Source: Colwellia sp. RSH04 (GTDB lineage Bacteria > Pseudomonadota > Gammaproteobacteria > Enterobacterales > Alteromonadaceae). Taken from it: a DNA stretch of 64,000 bases. The position numbers and the translations under genes were made by a program. Positions 20,463-32,690 of the stretch are shown in pieces. The stretch's first letter is position 1. Each line of letters begins with the position of its first letter. Under the pieces are notes generated by a model. It searched no databases, had not been told where the DNA came from, and was given only the letters and a program-made list of their open reading frames with translations. The stretch covers positions 248,001 through 312,000 of the forward strand of contig NZ_QXIO01000003.1 in NCBI RefSeq assembly GCF_003545765.1, in the 5' to 3' direction.

Positions 20463-20495
20463 TAACCTAGTTTTATACTGTAAACCACTAGGTTA
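20463..20495 (-). promoter_or_regulatory. Palindromic candidate operator over a -10
   Basis: TAACCTAGT and ACTAGGTTA are perfect 9-bp arms with 15 nt between them. On the minus strand a TATAAA lies just inside the second arm, 30 nt upstream of the start of the 59-residue ORF, so a bound dimeric repressor would block that promoter. Confidence 0.4.
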
Positions 20496-20790
20496 GATAA
20501 ATTGTGCTACGTAGGTAGCTTCTATGTATTAAGATAATAGATGAAAATAAATTATCTTGCTTAAATAATATTCACCTACAAAAGTAACAAAATATTTATT
20601 TTTGAGCCTGATTTTATTTATCATAATAAAACAAAGACTTGAAACCTGCCTTATTGGTCAATTTTTTATTTACTCTCATATATCTGATAGAAATTGCAGA
20701 TATGTCTTACAAAAAGTACTGCTCTTGAAAAATGAAAGGTATCGCAAAAAAAGGTAGCCTGCTATTTGAGCAATCATTTTTTTCAGATAT

Positions 20791-20822
20791 AAAAAAACGG
20801 TAATGCGTGCATTACCGTTTTT
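20791..20822 (-). terminator. Terminator after typA
   Basis: A 10-bp stem (ACGGTAATGC with GCATTACCGT) is flanked by an A-run and a T-run. It lies 27 nt past the typA stop and looks bidirectional. Confidence 0.9.
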
Positions 20823-20848
20823 AGCTTTCTTATAAAAAAGATACTCGC

Positions 20849-22666
20849 TTATTTAGGCGCTCTACTTTCGCGCTTACGATCACTTTCTTTTAACGATTTT
20901 TTACGAATACGAATATTCTCAGGTGTTACTTCTACTAATTCATCGTTATCAATAAACTCTAGCGCTTGCTCTAACGTCATATTGATTGCTGGTGTTAGTA
21001 CTTGAGCTTCATCAGTTCCTGAAGAACGAACGTTGGTTAACTGCTTACCTTTTAGTACGTTAACAGTTAAATCGTTATCGCGACTATGAATACCAACAAC
21101 TTGCCCTTCATATACCTCAACACCATGACCTATCATCATACGGCCACGAGATTGTAAATTAAAGATAGCATTAGTTAATGCTTTACCTGTTGCATTAGCG
21201 ATCATTACACCGTTTAAACGTTGACCAATATCGCCACCTTTATGCGGACCATATTCATAGAAGGTATGGTAAATCAGACCTGAGCCTGAAGTGATTGTCA
21301 TAAATTCAGTTTGGAAACCAATTAAACCACGGCTTGGCATAATAAAGTCCATACGAATACGACCAGTACCGTCAGGTGCCATATCAGTTAATTCAGCTTT
21401 ACGAAGACCCATTTTCTCCATGATAGTACCTTGATGCTGCTCTTCAACATCAATGGTCACGGTTTCATAAGGTTCTTGTAAAACGCCATCAATTTCACGT
21501 TCAATAACTTCTGGACGAGACACTGCTAATTCGAAACCTTCACGACGCATATTTTCAATTAATATACCTAAGTGAAGCTCACCACGACCAGATACTTTAA
21601 ACTTATCTGGATCGTCTAGTTGCTCAACACGTAACGCAACGTTATGAACTAATTCTTTCTCTAAGCGGTCTTTGATGTTACGAGAGGTGACAAACTTACC
21701 TTCTTTACCACAAAACGGTGAAGTGTTTACTTGGAAAGTCATGTTAATCGTTGGTTCATCAATCGATAATGCTGGTAAGCTTTCTACTTCATTTGGACAA
21801 CAAATGGTATCAGAAATCTTTAATTCACCTAAACCTGTAATAGCGATGATATCGCCAGCATGCGCCTCTTCAACTTCATGACGGTCTAGGCCTAAGTAAC
21901 CAAATACTTTACCCACTTTACCGTTATGTACATTACCCGCTGCACACTGAACAGTGACTTGTTGGTTTGGTTTAACACTACCACGAGTAATTCGGCCAAC
22001 ACCTATAACACCCAAATAAGAGCTATAATCAAGTTGAGATATTTGCATTTGGAACGAGCCTTCAGGATCGGCATCCGGTGCAGGTACTTCATTAACAATC
22101 GTTTCGAATAATGGCGTCATGTCTCCACCAGACTCATTTTCATCCAGTGTTGCCCAACCGTTAATTGCTGAAGCATAAACGACTTTAAAGTCTAATTGTT
22201 CATCAGTAGCACCAAGGTTATCGAATAATTCAAAAACTTGATCCATTACCCAGTCAGGACGAGAACCTGGTTTGTCAATTTTGTTAATAACAACAATTGG
22301 TTTTAAGCCTTGAGCAAATGCTTTTTGAGTAACAAAACGCGTTTGTGGCATTGGGCCTTCTTGTGCATCAACAATAAGCAATACACAATCAACCATAGAC
22401 ATTACACGCTCAACTTCACCACCAAAATCGGCATGACCTGGAGTATCTACAATATTAACTCGATAGTCATTCCAGTTAATTGCTGTATTTTTAGCAAGTA
22501 TGGTTATACCACGCTCTTTCTCGATATCGTTTGAATCCATAACACGTTCGTCATGATCTGAACGCTCACCCAGCGTACCTGATTGCTCTAGTAGTTTATC
22601 TACTAAAGTCGTTTTACCATGGTCAACATGGGCAATGATGGCAATATTTCTTAACTTATCTAACAC
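20849..22666 (-). CDS. typA: Ribosome-associated GTPase TypA/BipA
   Basis: This translational GTPase has 605 residues. G-motifs are [10 protein letters not shown] (about residues 11-20), [15 protein letters not shown] and [15 protein letters not shown]-like domains follow, and the C-terminal domain has [41 protein letters not shown], specific to BipA. It takes part in 50S assembly and stress or cold adaptation in related bacteria. A GC-rich-discriminator promoter lies upstream. Confidence 0.97.
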   Translation of the reverse strand: MLDKLRNIAIIAHVDHGKTTLVDKLLEQSGTLGERSDHDERVMDSNDIEKERGITILAKNTAINWNDYRVNIVDTPGHADFGGEVERVMSMVDCVLLIVDAQEGPMPQTRFVTQKAFAQGLKPIVVINKIDKPGSRPDWVMDQVFELFDNLGATDEQLDFKVVYASAINGWATLDENESGGDMTPLFETIVNEVPAPDADPEGSFQMQISQLDYSSYLGVIGVGRITRGSVKPNQQVTVQCAAGNVHNGKVGKVFGYLGLDRHEVEEAHAGDIIAITGLGELKISDTICCPNEVESLPALSIDEPTINMTFQVNTSPFCGKEGKFVTSRNIKDRLEKELVHNVALRVEQLDDPDKFKVSGRGELHLGILIENMRREGFELAVSRPEVIEREIDGVLQEPYETVTIDVEEQHQGTIMEKMGLRKAELTDMAPDGTGRIRMDFIMPSRGLIGFQTEFMTITSGSGLIYHTFYEYGPHKGGDIGQRLNGVMIANATGKALTNAIFNLQSRGRMMIGHGVEVYEGQVVGIHSRDNDLTVNVLKGKQLTNVRSSGTDEAQVLTPAINMTLEQALEFIDNDELVEVTPENIRIRKKSLKESDRKRESRAPK

Positions 22667-22733
22667 AGGCGTTACTCGCTGTTACTATCATATATGCGCT
22701 ACACCAGTAGCAAGATATGAATAGGGCTATAAT

Positions 22734-22748
22734 TGGGCGCGCATTATA
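22734..22748 (-). promoter_or_regulatory. typA promoter -10 with GC-rich discriminator
   Basis: On the minus strand TATAAT (22748 down to 22743) is followed by GCGCGCCC, as at the ribosomal promoter near 18400. The -35 (TTTATT or similar) is weak. The leader would be about 70 nt. Confidence 0.55.
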
Positions 22749-22805
22749 CAGGAAGTTAGCTTATAAATAAATCACTAAAGATTTTTAGCGGTTTTTAAAA
22801 TATTT

Positions 22806-22841
22806 AGAAAAGAAAGATGATGAATAAAACTCACCATCTTT
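22806..22841 (-). terminator. Terminator after the S10 peptidase gene
   Basis: On the minus strand AAAGATGGTGA pairs with TCATCATCTTT (one G-U pair) around a GTTTTAT loop and is followed by CTTTTCT. It lies 12 nt after the stop codon. Confidence 0.75.
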
Positions 22842-22852
22842 GATAGCTTTAT

Positions 22853-24373
22853 TTAGTATTTTGCCGCTTCACCTTCAGTAGGTAGGCTTTGCTTAATAAA
22901 GTCTCGGATATCTTGATTAGCGTCTTTCAAATCTTGACGGCGGAGATACATCATATGACCACTTTCATAACCTTTAAACGATAAGCGCTCTTTCATTAAA
23001 CCACTCGGATCAAGTTGCCACATAGTGTATTTGGCATCAAAATAATTAGTGGCACCATCAAAATACCCTGATTGAAGCATGACATTTAGGTAAGGATTTT
23101 GCGCCATTGCTAAACGTAAATTTTCACCTGTTTTATTCTTAGTTCTATCCCATGGGTGCACATTACCAAACATATTGTATTTTAAATCAGTTACGTAATT
23201 TAATTCTTCTCGAAGATAGTAATTAATTGCTGGAGTAAAGCTGTGTAACCAAGAGGTTAATTCAGCATTATAGTCAGGTCTTGAGCCAGCAACTTTCTCA
23301 TCAATACCTAAATAACGAGAATCTAAACGCCCTACTGTGTATTTTCTATTTCTTAAGAGCTCTTTCCAAAAGTAACTATTTTCAATATCTAAATTATTAT
23401 TAAGTACTTCATCAATAGATAAGCCCGAGTATTTAGCAACCCGCTCAGCAATAACTTGTTTTTCTTCATCACTAATAAAGCCACCTTTTGCTAATGCTGG
23501 TAAGTAATCATTAACGGTAAAAGGCTCAACTTTCGCGAGTAAATCTTGTAGGGTTAATTGTTGTAATTCTTCTGATAGAGCCTTGTGATACCAAGCAGTA
23601 GCGGCAAAGTAAGGTAATCTATTTGCTGCTTTTACCGGGCCATCACGCTTAATACCAATATCTGTTGGTGATACTAAGATAACACCATTTACATACATCC
23701 ATTGCCTGCGCTGAAGTTCAAGAGCTAAACCTGATACCCTGGTTGTGCCATAGCTTTCACCAATTAAGTATTTTGGCGAGCGCCAGCGGTTATTACGCGT
23801 GACAAAAGTAGAAATCCAATCAGCTAAATATTTAACATCGGCATTAACACCAAAGAACATTTTTTTCTGCTCTTCTTTACTGGGCATTTTACCTTCTTTG
23901 TTAGGAAGTACTCTGGAATATCCTGTATTCACTGGGTTAACAAAAACAATATCTGCTACATCTAAAACAGAGTATGGATTTGTTTTCACGCCATATGGCT
24001 GCAAAGGATACCCTTCATCATCAACATTCAATACCTTAGGGCCAGTATAGGCAACATGCATCCACACAGAGGCAGAGCCTGGGCCACCATTAAACGAAAT
24101 AAGTAAAGGCCGCTTAGTATTACTATCTATATCAGTTCGTTGATAATAAGTATAAAATAAACTTGCTGTTGGTAAGCCTTCTTCATTCCAAACGGGCTGC
24201 GTACCTGTTGTCGCTTTATACTTAATACGTTTACCATTAATTTTGGTGCTATGTTCAGATGTTTGTTTGCTATCAATCACCGGTTTGCGTTCATCGTTTT
24301 CTTCTGCCAGTGTAAAGAATGAGATACTTACAGCACACACCACGGCAATTAATTGTCTTGCTCTATATTTCAT
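22853..24373 (-). CDS. Exported S10-family serine carboxypeptidase-like protein
   Basis: This 506-residue protein has an N-terminal signal sequence (YRARQLIAVVCAVSISFFTLAEE) and the S10 alpha/beta-hydrolase pattern: oxyanion region LISFNGGPGSASVWMH, nucleophile serine in YLIGESYGTTRVSGLA, an aspartate in SGYFDGATNYFDAKY, and the histidine in YESGHMMYLRRQDL. It should act in the periplasm or outside the cell as a C-terminal exopeptidase. The substrate is unknown. The methyltransferase-like gene is 26 nt upstream on the same strand, so the two probably form an operon. Confidence 0.85.
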   Translation of the reverse strand: MKYRARQLIAVVCAVSISFFTLAEENDERKPVIDSKQTSEHSTKINGKRIKYKATTGTQPVWNEEGLPTASLFYTYYQRTDIDSNTKRPLLISFNGGPGSASVWMHVAYTGPKVLNVDDEGYPLQPYGVKTNPYSVLDVADIVFVNPVNTGYSRVLPNKEGKMPSKEEQKKMFFGVNADVKYLADWISTFVTRNNRWRSPKYLIGESYGTTRVSGLALELQRRQWMYVNGVILVSPTDIGIKRDGPVKAANRLPYFAATAWYHKALSEELQQLTLQDLLAKVEPFTVNDYLPALAKGGFISDEEKQVIAERVAKYSGLSIDEVLNNNLDIENSYFWKELLRNRKYTVGRLDSRYLGIDEKVAGSRPDYNAELTSWLHSFTPAINYYLREELNYVTDLKYNMFGNVHPWDRTKNKTGENLRLAMAQNPYLNVMLQSGYFDGATNYFDAKYTMWQLDPSGLMKERLSFKGYESGHMMYLRRQDLKDANQDIRDFIKQSLPTEGEAAKY

Positions 24374-24399
24374 GTATAACCCTAATAATTAAAAACACG

Positions 24400-25134
24400 T
24401 TATTTCTTTTCAAATAACAAAATAAATCGATCCGTTTTACGACGGATTTCCTTAGCAAACGGAGACATCAACCTGTCATCTTTTAAGTTTGCTAATAAGT
24501 TGCTCTGCCTTATTAATTTAAAGCCTTTTTGTTCTAATTCTTTTTTAACATATTCCACATCAATTCTATGTCCTTGTTGTGAATACTTTGTTCCACTGCC
24601 ATGCTTAGCAGAATGATCTACTATTAAAAGTTTACCACCGACCTTTAAAGCTTTGTACAATTGAGCTAGAAACCTGTCTTTATCAATGTCCCAATCTTTT
24701 GTTTTGTGATACAAGTCGTGATAGCCCAAAATAAAGAAAACCGCATCAAACTGTTCTTCATTTAGCGCTAAATTTTCCGCTTCTTTATCCCAGCGAATAA
24801 CATTGCTCAATCGATTATCAGCCAGCCTGATTGTAAGTTCTTTTTCAACATAGGGCATATAAGCCTGATTGTTATGCAAATAGACTTTACCTTGATTACC
24901 CACCTTCTCGCTTAACAACTCGCTGTAATAACCACCACCTCCCAATACGTCAAGCACTGTCATACCTTGGTTAATGTCCACCATGTCAATAACTTGGCTT
25001 CCTTTACTCACCTTATCTCGAGCTATATCTTGTTGTGATCGCAGCGGTTGTTCTGCTTGCATGCTGTGCGCAATAGCTAAGCCCGCAAGTAAATAAAAAC
25101 CAACGATAGAACCAATCATTTTGACAGAAGACAT
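24400..25134 (-). CDS. SAM-methyltransferase-fold protein with signal peptide
   Basis: This 244-residue protein has a class I SAM-binding motif (VLDVLGGGGYYSELLSEKVG), a VIRWDKEAENL acidic-loop region and DAVFFILGYHDLYH, followed by LLIVDHSAKHGSGT. The N-terminus (MIGSIVGFYLLAGLAIAHSMQA) is a clear export signal. The layout resembles a family of predicted exported methyltransferases (COG4798-like, from memory). SAM is not known in the periplasm, so the activity is uncertain. It is followed by the S10 peptidase gene. Confidence 0.75.
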   Translation of the reverse strand: MSSVKMIGSIVGFYLLAGLAIAHSMQAEQPLRSQQDIARDKVSKGSQVIDMVDINQGMTVLDVLGGGGYYSELLSEKVGNQGKVYLHNNQAYMPYVEKELTIRLADNRLSNVIRWDKEAENLALNEEQFDAVFFILGYHDLYHKTKDWDIDKDRFLAQLYKALKVGGKLLIVDHSAKHGSGTKYSQQGHRIDVEYVKKELEQKGFKLIRQSNLLANLKDDRLMSPFAKEIRRKTDRFILLFEKK

Positions 25135-25383
25135 CTACATTCCTTTAGACAGTTATTCAAAATTATTATAAACACTACAGTGCATGAACTTTCGAGGTTA
25201 AATTTTGTTCAACAAAGTTCAATACGACCTTATGTAGGTTAGTACAAACTACTTGCTTGGATAAGCCGTTAAAATAGTTAAACGATGAATTGAAGAATAA
25301 TTAAGATGAAAGGGGGCTAATATTTGTACTAGCAGCATAACATCCTTGTTATCTCAATTAATGGTTGCTGTGTTTTAGATACG

Positions 25384-27408
25384 TTAAGTCACTTTAAACG
25401 TACCTATAGACTCGTCTAATTGAGCTGCTAATTTAGCTACTTGCTCGCTATAACTCATCGTTGTAGTAGACTTCTCGCTAGTTTCACGGCTCAAATCTAC
25501 CACGGTTTCAATACTTTCATTAATATTGTTCGTTAAGTCACTTTGCATATGAGCTGAATTAGCAATTTGACTACTCACTTGATGAATCTCTTTTATTGCA
25601 TTGCTAATCATTAACTGTGTTTGTTGGAGCTGCTCAGTTTCTTTTTGACAGTTAATCGCTTCATCTTTTCCTACTTTAATATCGCTCACTGCTTTTTTAG
25701 TTTGCTTCTGTAATGATTCGATCATGTGTTGGATTTCACCAGCAGAATCTTGCGTTCTACTTGCTAACAAGCGAACTTCATCAGCGACTACGGCAAACCC
25801 TCTACCAACATCGCCAGCTCTCGCGGCTTCTATTGCCGCGTTCAATGCGAGTAGGTTTGTTTGTTCTGATATTCCACCTATAGTATCTAAAATACCAGAA
25901 ATATTATTCGACTCTTGTTCAAGCGCCGTCATCACGTCAGTTGTATCATCTAACATGCTTGTTAAACGCTGCATTCCTTGACTTGTTTTTGTTGCCGTTA
26001 ATTCTAATTCATGACTTTGCGATAGTGCGCTGTCCATCTGTTGTTCAGCACTATTGGCACTTTGTTGAATTTGCTCCGCACTTTTAGCCAGCTCATCTGT
26101 TTGTGAGTTAGCTTGTTGAATAGTTTCTCCTTGCAGTGTCAGTGAGTCACTCACTAAAAGAATTTGCTCACTCGACTTATCTGCAGCTTGGTGCAATAAG
26201 TGGCTATTTTCTGTGATATTACCTATCAAACTTCTAAGATCTGCAACAACGAGGTTAACATTTTTAGCCAATTCACCGTATTCATCTTGCGAAGTAACTT
26301 TTAACTCCTCAGATAGGTCACCTTTTGCTATTTTAGCTAATGCTAAGTTAATCTCCTTCAAAGCCCCTGTTAATGTTCTAATGGTAACAAAAGCAATAAC
26401 AATACCAACCACAAACAACACGACAAACACAATTATCGTCTCTAAATTGCCACGTTTAACATTGTCTAAAGTATTTAATTGCAGTGCCATTAAATTTTGA
26501 TCAACTGCTTGCAAAAACTCATCAATTGCTTGAATTGCTAATTCTATTTGTTTATCTGACTCTTCAAGGGCTATTTGCAGTGCTTCACGCTGCTTTATTT
26601 GTGCTATTTTTAACGAAAACAGGTTATTATCAGACGTTAATGCTTGCTTTGTACGTTCAAATTCATCCACAAATTGTGCGATTAACCCATCAGTATTATA
26701 TTCTTCACCCAATCGTACTAAATAAATTAATAATTGCTCAATATTGTCAATGCCAATATTCATAGTTTGCTGTGCAGCTTCAACTTCTGCAATATCTGTT
26801 AGCGTTAAAATAGATTTACTCGCATCAGTTAAATTAAACAAGTAACCTTCTATCTGGCTTGCCGAACCTATAATAGTATCAATTTTACGCTGGTTTTCAG
26901 CGTCTTCTAAAAAAGATAAATCAATTAAAATAGCACTAGCTTCATCTAAAATATCATACAAACTTTGCTGTTGTTCATAGAGCTTAATTGTTTCACTTAA
27001 TTCACCTTCTCGGTGCTCGAGCATTGCTTTTACAGATTGGCTATAAGCGTCATATGACTGGGTAAAAATGTCTAGATTATTAATATTGGGAAAGGCACTC
27101 AAAAGCGATGATATTTTCAACTTATTAAGTTGTAAAATAGCATCATACTCTGCAAATTCTTGTTCAAGATTTTTTATTGATGTAGTTGTCGGTAATGATC
27201 TAATTAACGCGGTAGACTTTGCTTGTTTTAATAGTTGCTTTTGAACCGTATTACCATGATTCTGAATCGGTAAGGCATAATTATCTACTTTGGCTGTCGC
27301 TGTTTCAATATTGGTTAAAATACCAAAAGAGCTAATGCTGGAAAAGAACAGTAATAACAATATCACACTAAAGCCAAAAGCTACCTTATGTGAAATTTTC
27401 AACACCAT
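25384..27408 (-). CDS. Methyl-accepting chemotaxis protein
   Basis: This 674-residue chemoreceptor has an N-terminal membrane anchor ([23 protein letters not shown]), a helical periplasmic domain of about 290 residues, and a second membrane segment near 325-345 ([20 protein letters not shown]). A HAMP region follows, then a signalling domain with the hairpin tip [34 protein letters not shown]. The ligand-binding part looks like a helical bundle rather than a Cache domain; the ligand is unknown. It stands alone. Confidence 0.93.
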   Translation of the reverse strand: MVLKISHKVAFGFSVILLLLFFSSISSFGILTNIETATAKVDNYALPIQNHGNTVQKQLLKQAKSTALIRSLPTTTSIKNLEQEFAEYDAILQLNKLKISSLLSAFPNINNLDIFTQSYDAYSQSVKAMLEHREGELSETIKLYEQQQSLYDILDEASAILIDLSFLEDAENQRKIDTIIGSASQIEGYLFNLTDASKSILTLTDIAEVEAAQQTMNIGIDNIEQLLIYLVRLGEEYNTDGLIAQFVDEFERTKQALTSDNNLFSLKIAQIKQREALQIALEESDKQIELAIQAIDEFLQAVDQNLMALQLNTLDNVKRGNLETIIVFVVLFVVGIVIAFVTIRTLTGALKEINLALAKIAKGDLSEELKVTSQDEYGELAKNVNLVVADLRSLIGNITENSHLLHQAADKSSEQILLVSDSLTLQGETIQQANSQTDELAKSAEQIQQSANSAEQQMDSALSQSHELELTATKTSQGMQRLTSMLDDTTDVMTALEQESNNISGILDTIGGISEQTNLLALNAAIEAARAGDVGRGFAVVADEVRLLASRTQDSAGEIQHMIESLQKQTKKAVSDIKVGKDEAINCQKETEQLQQTQLMISNAIKEIHQVSSQIANSAHMQSDLTNNINESIETVVDLSRETSEKSTTTMSYSEQVAKLAAQLDESIGTFKVT

Positions 27409-27536
27409 ATCATTCTCCTAAAGTTAATAGTACTTGTCTGTGTATACTTAGTGTTCACTTATAACATAATGTTCAGCCAAAAGATAAATTACCACCACAT
27501 CTTATTAGTATAGACAAACTGACTTAAATTACAGGC

Positions 27537-27570
27537 AAAAAAAAACCGTAAGCAATGCTTACGGTTTTTA
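27537..27570 (-). terminator. Terminator after norB
   Basis: ACCGTAAGC and GCTTACGGT form a 9-bp stem with an AAT loop, flanked by A and T runs, 22 nt past the norB stop. On its far side it shares a 13-base motif with the terminator near 55000. Confidence 0.92.
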
Positions 27571-27591
27571 TAGTTAACGTTTTATTAACTA

Positions 27592-29428
<1,837 letters not shown>

Positions 29429-29481
29429 GGTGTTTTTCCTTAATGAAATAATTCATGCGTTAATTATTAAAAAGCAAACTG

Positions 29482-29524
29482 ATAATAGCTTGCTTATTGG
29501 GTGGGGCACTTTGACTGAAATCAA
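29482..29524 (-). promoter_or_regulatory. norCB promoter with FNR/DNR-type box
   Basis: TTGACTGAAATCAA (29511-29524) matches the TTGAT-N4-ATCAA consensus at 9 of 10 positions. On the minus strand a TATTAT -10 (29487 down to 29482) places the start near 29475, with the box centred at about -42.5, the class II activation geometry. The factor could be FNR or an NO-sensing relative (DNR/NnrR). Confidence 0.7.
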
Positions 29525-29635
29525 GTTTGTTAAAATATGTAAAAAAATGTTGCTTAATAATACCGTTCCTTGCGCTACATCAAACAAAGCATCATTAATA
29601 AAGAGGGGCAAGCAGCCTTAACCACTCAATTTATA

Positions 29636-29670
29636 AGGATATTTAGACTATAAATCAATCTAAATATCCT
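29636..29670. repeat. 12-bp perfect inverted repeat between the cupredoxin gene and norC
   Basis: AGGATATTTAGA (29636-29647) and TCTAAATATCCT (29659-29670) are separated by 11 nt. It lies 66 nt beyond the cupredoxin stop. There is no T-run on either strand, so it may stabilise an mRNA end or be a Rho-dependent or processing site. It lies in a 308-base gap without genes, together with the norC promoter. Confidence 0.55.
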
Positions 29671-29736
29671 AAGGTTGCTATCAAACAATCATAATCAGAA
29701 TATGCTGACGTATCACGTTTGCAGCAGTTGTTGGAA

Positions 29737-30060
29737 TTATATCGCGGGTTTGACAGTTACTTTTCCTGTCATTTTTGGGTGAGGACCACATTCATAGGGA
29801 AAATCCCCTGCATCATTAAAAGTTCGTTGGTATGTTTCATCAGGAAAGAAATATCCAGGTTCTTCTTCGCCAAGCACTTTAAACCAAACATTGTGATATT
29901 GACGTTTCTCAATATTCTTCCAAATAACTGTATCACCCGCTTCAATAGTAATCTCTTGTGGAATAAACTTTTTTTTGTAAATTTCTACAACCACTTCTTT
30001 CGCAAAACATGGCATTGAAAACAACAAACTTGCCGTTAGCATTACACCTGTAACTTTCAT
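29737..30060 (-). CDS. Exported plastocyanin/azurin-like cupredoxin
   Basis: This 107-residue protein has a signal peptide (MKVTGVMLTASLLFSMPCFA) and a type 1 copper site: H56 in QYHNVWF, and C91, H94 and M97 in YECGPHPKM. I choose the ATG at 30060 because the AAGGA site lies 6 nt before it and directly abuts the alternative ATG two codons upstream. It should be a periplasmic electron carrier. It follows the NapH-like gene and precedes norCB, so it may feed electrons to NorC. Confidence 0.88.
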   Translation of the reverse strand: MKVTGVMLTASLLFSMPCFAKEVVVEIYKKKFIPQEITIEAGDTVIWKNIEKRQYHNVWFKVLGEEEPGYFFPDETYQRTFNDAGDFPYECGPHPKMTGKVTVKPAI

Positions 30061-30126
30061 AGACATTCCTTTTAGAAAAATAAAACAGTTACCATAATAG
30101 ATAATGAGTAACTTTTTACAACACGA

Positions 30127-31065
30127 CTATTTAATTTCTTTTACTTCGATTTCATCAGTTTTGAATTTACTTGCTGGGCGGTCAACCTCTTGCGCTTCAT
30201 TTCCACTTACCCATGATAATAGGCCACCATCAGGATTATTCTTTTGTACTTCATTGCACGCTGAAACACATTGCACACATTGAGTACAAGTAAATTTTGC
30301 CCGTTTCATATTTCGTGTCGGTAATCGCATTGGGCATGCTTGATCACAAGGCTTGTGTTCATGATAATTAATGCAATCTCGACAGGCTTTAGCACGCGCT
30401 CGATCAAATTTAATCACCATAGCTTTATTATTGGCCATCCAAATTAAACTTTGAAATAAACCTAAAGCACAACCGTACTTACAGAACAAATGTCGAGCAA
30501 AAATAAAATCTGCACTGAAAACAAGTGTGGCTACACAAATAAACAATGAGGTACCAAACCCTAAATTAAAATTTGCGATACCTGATAGTACTTCTGATGG
30601 GTTAACTAAATAAGTCACCAACGCTACCGCCCAAAGAAAAGCCATGGCAACTGCGACAATACCTACAATCACCCTTGGCAGTAGCTCTTTATTCGCTATA
30701 GATGCTTTTTCCCAGATAGTGACTCTGTTTAACTGTTTAAGCATCAAATCATTAACTAATTCAACGACTGAAAAATGTGGGCATAACCAACCACAATAAA
30801 TTCTGCCAAACTTCCATATTAAATAACCACTAATTGCCACAAAGGCCATGCCAGGAAATAGTACTCGTGAAAATATTTTTATCGCAGCATCAACACTGTC
30901 TCCACCACCATACAAAATAGAATCAATGCTAATTGTCCAAGCGTGACCAAACAGGATGATATGCCCTAAATCGACATCATATCGAAAGATATTTAATACT
31001 GGTGCCAGTAAAAACAAGGCAAAAAAGGCTATTTTACTGCTAATTCTTGTAAATTGAAGCGACAT
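30127..31065 (-). CDS. NapH/NosR-like membrane Fe-S protein
   Basis: This 312-residue protein has about five membrane helices, the CGWLCPHF and CKYGCALGLFQS motifs of the NapH/NosR/CcoG group, and two cytoplasmic-type [4Fe-4S] clusters (CRDCINYHEHKPCDQACP and CTQCVQCVSACNEV). Such proteins draw electrons from quinol and pass them to periplasmic or Fe-S partners. It begins the unit with the cupredoxin. An FNR-like box lies at -41.5 from a good -10. The exact partner is inferred from position. Confidence 0.85.
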   Translation of the reverse strand: MSLQFTRISSKIAFFALFLLAPVLNIFRYDVDLGHIILFGHAWTISIDSILYGGGDSVDAAIKIFSRVLFPGMAFVAISGYLIWKFGRIYCGWLCPHFSVVELVNDLMLKQLNRVTIWEKASIANKELLPRVIVGIVAVAMAFLWAVALVTYLVNPSEVLSGIANFNLGFGTSLFICVATLVFSADFIFARHLFCKYGCALGLFQSLIWMANNKAMVIKFDRARAKACRDCINYHEHKPCDQACPMRLPTRNMKRAKFTCTQCVQCVSACNEVQKNNPDGGLLSWVSGNEAQEVDRPASKFKTDEIEVKEIK

Positions 31066-31096
31066 AAAAGTCTAAAAAAAATAATTGATAGTTGAA

Positions 31097-31138
31097 ATTG
31101 TAATCAACAATCGTATAAAGTGTTTTAATCTAGATCAG
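31097..31138 (-). promoter_or_regulatory. Promoter of the NapH-like/cupredoxin unit with FNR-type box
   Basis: TTAATCTAGATCAG (31125-31138) matches TTGAT-N4-ATCAA at 8 of 10 positions. On the minus strand TACAAT (31102 down to 31097) gives a start at about 31090, so the box is centred exactly at -41.5. The same geometry as norCB suggests co-regulation. Confidence 0.6.
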
Positions 31139-31241
31139 TCTTCTCTGAAAAATAAAAAATCAACCCACCTTACACGACTTTATTACACTTTTTACACAAA
31201 GTTAATCTTGAGAATTTCGAGTAAAAGAATAAGCTTACTAA

Positions 31242-32675
31242 ATGATTTATAAACTTCGCCTCCCCCTGACAATACTGTGTTTTTCCTTACTATTTTCTGG
31301 TTGTTCTTCCAGCCAATTGACAGATTTATTTTCTAGTTACTACCAACAAGTTCGAGATGCTAAACATGCCCAGCAACAAGGCAACTTCAATCAAGCATTA
31401 AAGCTTTTACCTGAAAAAAGTGAATTTGATGCTAGCTACAACTTATATTTACTCGAACAAGGGCGTTTACATTATTTAGTTAACCAATACCAAAAGAGCG
31501 AAAACGCTTTTGAACATGCTTATCAATTAGTTCAAGAAGAGAATAACAAAGCAAAAATACAGCTTAGTAAAGGTGTAGAAAATGCAAAGGCTATTATGAG
31601 TAACGACAATGCCACTCGCTATGATGTACCAGCTTACGAGCAAAGTATGCTGCATAGTTACCAGTCATTGAATTACTTGTATCAGCAAAACCTTTCCGCT
31701 GCCTTAGTAGAAGTTCGACGTGCAAATTTAGTACAAGAAAGTGCCTTAAATGATAATAAAAACGTACTTTATCAATATCAGCAACAGTTATTACAACAAG
31801 GCGTTAGTGAACAAAACTGGACAAATAACCTTCCTTCAATGGACAATACTATTGGTGAAATTAAAAATGGCTTTCAAAATGCGTTTACTTTCTATTTGTC
31901 AGCACTGCTTTATGAAGCAGCAGGTCAAAGCAATGACGCTTATATTGATTATAAAAAAGCACTAGAAATTGCACCAGAAAATCAGTTCATTCAACATGAT
32001 GTTTGGCGTTTGGCCAACCAGCTTAATATGTTAAATGATATCACGTTAATGAAAGAACGGTTCTCAATTGAATCTCTTACAGAAGCTAATTATACATCAG
32101 CCGAAACAGGGCAAGTTGTCTTAATTTTTGAACAAGGCATTGTTAAAAGTAAGAGTGAATATTCACTGAATTTACCTATTTATACTAGCCATAATGACAT
32201 GCGCTTTTATAGTGTTGCCATACCTTCCTATGCTAACTATTTAACTGAATACTCACCTGCTCGAGTATCTTTTCAAGAAGAAAGTTTTTACGCACAAGAT
32301 CTGGTGCGCCTGCAATCACTTGCTGCTAAGCAATTAAAAGAGGATATGCCTATGATTGTTTCACGCCAAATTGCACGACTTATTACAAAAGAAGAGATCC
32401 GACAACAGCTAAGTCGAAAAAATGGAGATATTGGTAATATACTTGCCAGCCTTTATAACATAGCCACAGAACATGCTGATACTCGTAGCTGGAGTACACT
32501 GCCTGATAGCATATCTATATGCCAATTTTCCCTGCCTAAAGGCCAGCAAACCCTTACCGTTAATATCAACGGCATTGTGAAAGAAATCTCAGTATTGGTG
32601 AATGAAAACAGAAAAACATTGATAACTATGTCAGCAATCGGCCAAAACACCGATTATCAATCGATAAATTTATAA
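31242..32675 (+). CDS. COG3014-like lipoprotein with TPR-like repeats
   Basis: This 477-residue protein has a lipobox (FSLLFSGC, C21). The helical N-terminal half has TPR-like pieces (SYNLYLLEQGRLHYLVNQYQKSENAFEHAYQL near residue 65 and FYLSALLYEAAGQSNDAYIDYKKALEIAPEN near 220). The C-terminal half is beta-rich (IYTSHNDMRFYSVAIPSY). It is the first gene of a set with YcfL and LpoB homologues, a grouping I recall in Vibrio and Shewanella. It is probably an envelope protein linked to peptidoglycan synthesis; the function is not established. Confidence 0.75.
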   Translation: MIYKLRLPLTILCFSLLFSGCSSSQLTDLFSSYYQQVRDAKHAQQQGNFNQALKLLPEKSEFDASYNLYLLEQGRLHYLVNQYQKSENAFEHAYQLVQEENNKAKIQLSKGVENAKAIMSNDNATRYDVPAYEQSMLHSYQSLNYLYQQNLSAALVEVRRANLVQESALNDNKNVLYQYQQQLLQQGVSEQNWTNNLPSMDNTIGEIKNGFQNAFTFYLSALLYEAAGQSNDAYIDYKKALEIAPENQFIQHDVWRLANQLNMLNDITLMKERFSIESLTEANYTSAETGQVVLIFEQGIVKSKSEYSLNLPIYTSHNDMRFYSVAIPSYANYLTEYSPARVSFQEESFYAQDLVRLQSLAAKQLKEDMPMIVSRQIARLITKEEIRQQLSRKNGDIGNILASLYNIATEHADTRSWSTLPDSISICQFSLPKGQQTLTVNINGIVKEISVLVNENRKTLITMSAIGQNTDYQSINL

Positions 32676-32690
32676 CATTAAGGAATAAAC

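Larger units (their letters stand above)
20445..20848. other. Intergenic region between the 59-residue ORF and typA
   Basis: This 404-base AT-rich stretch has no convincing gene. It contains the palindrome TAACCTAGT/ACTAGGTTA (20463-20471 and 20487-20495), a short GCTAC/GTAGC hairpin near 20508, and the typA terminator at 20791-20822. Confidence 0.5.
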
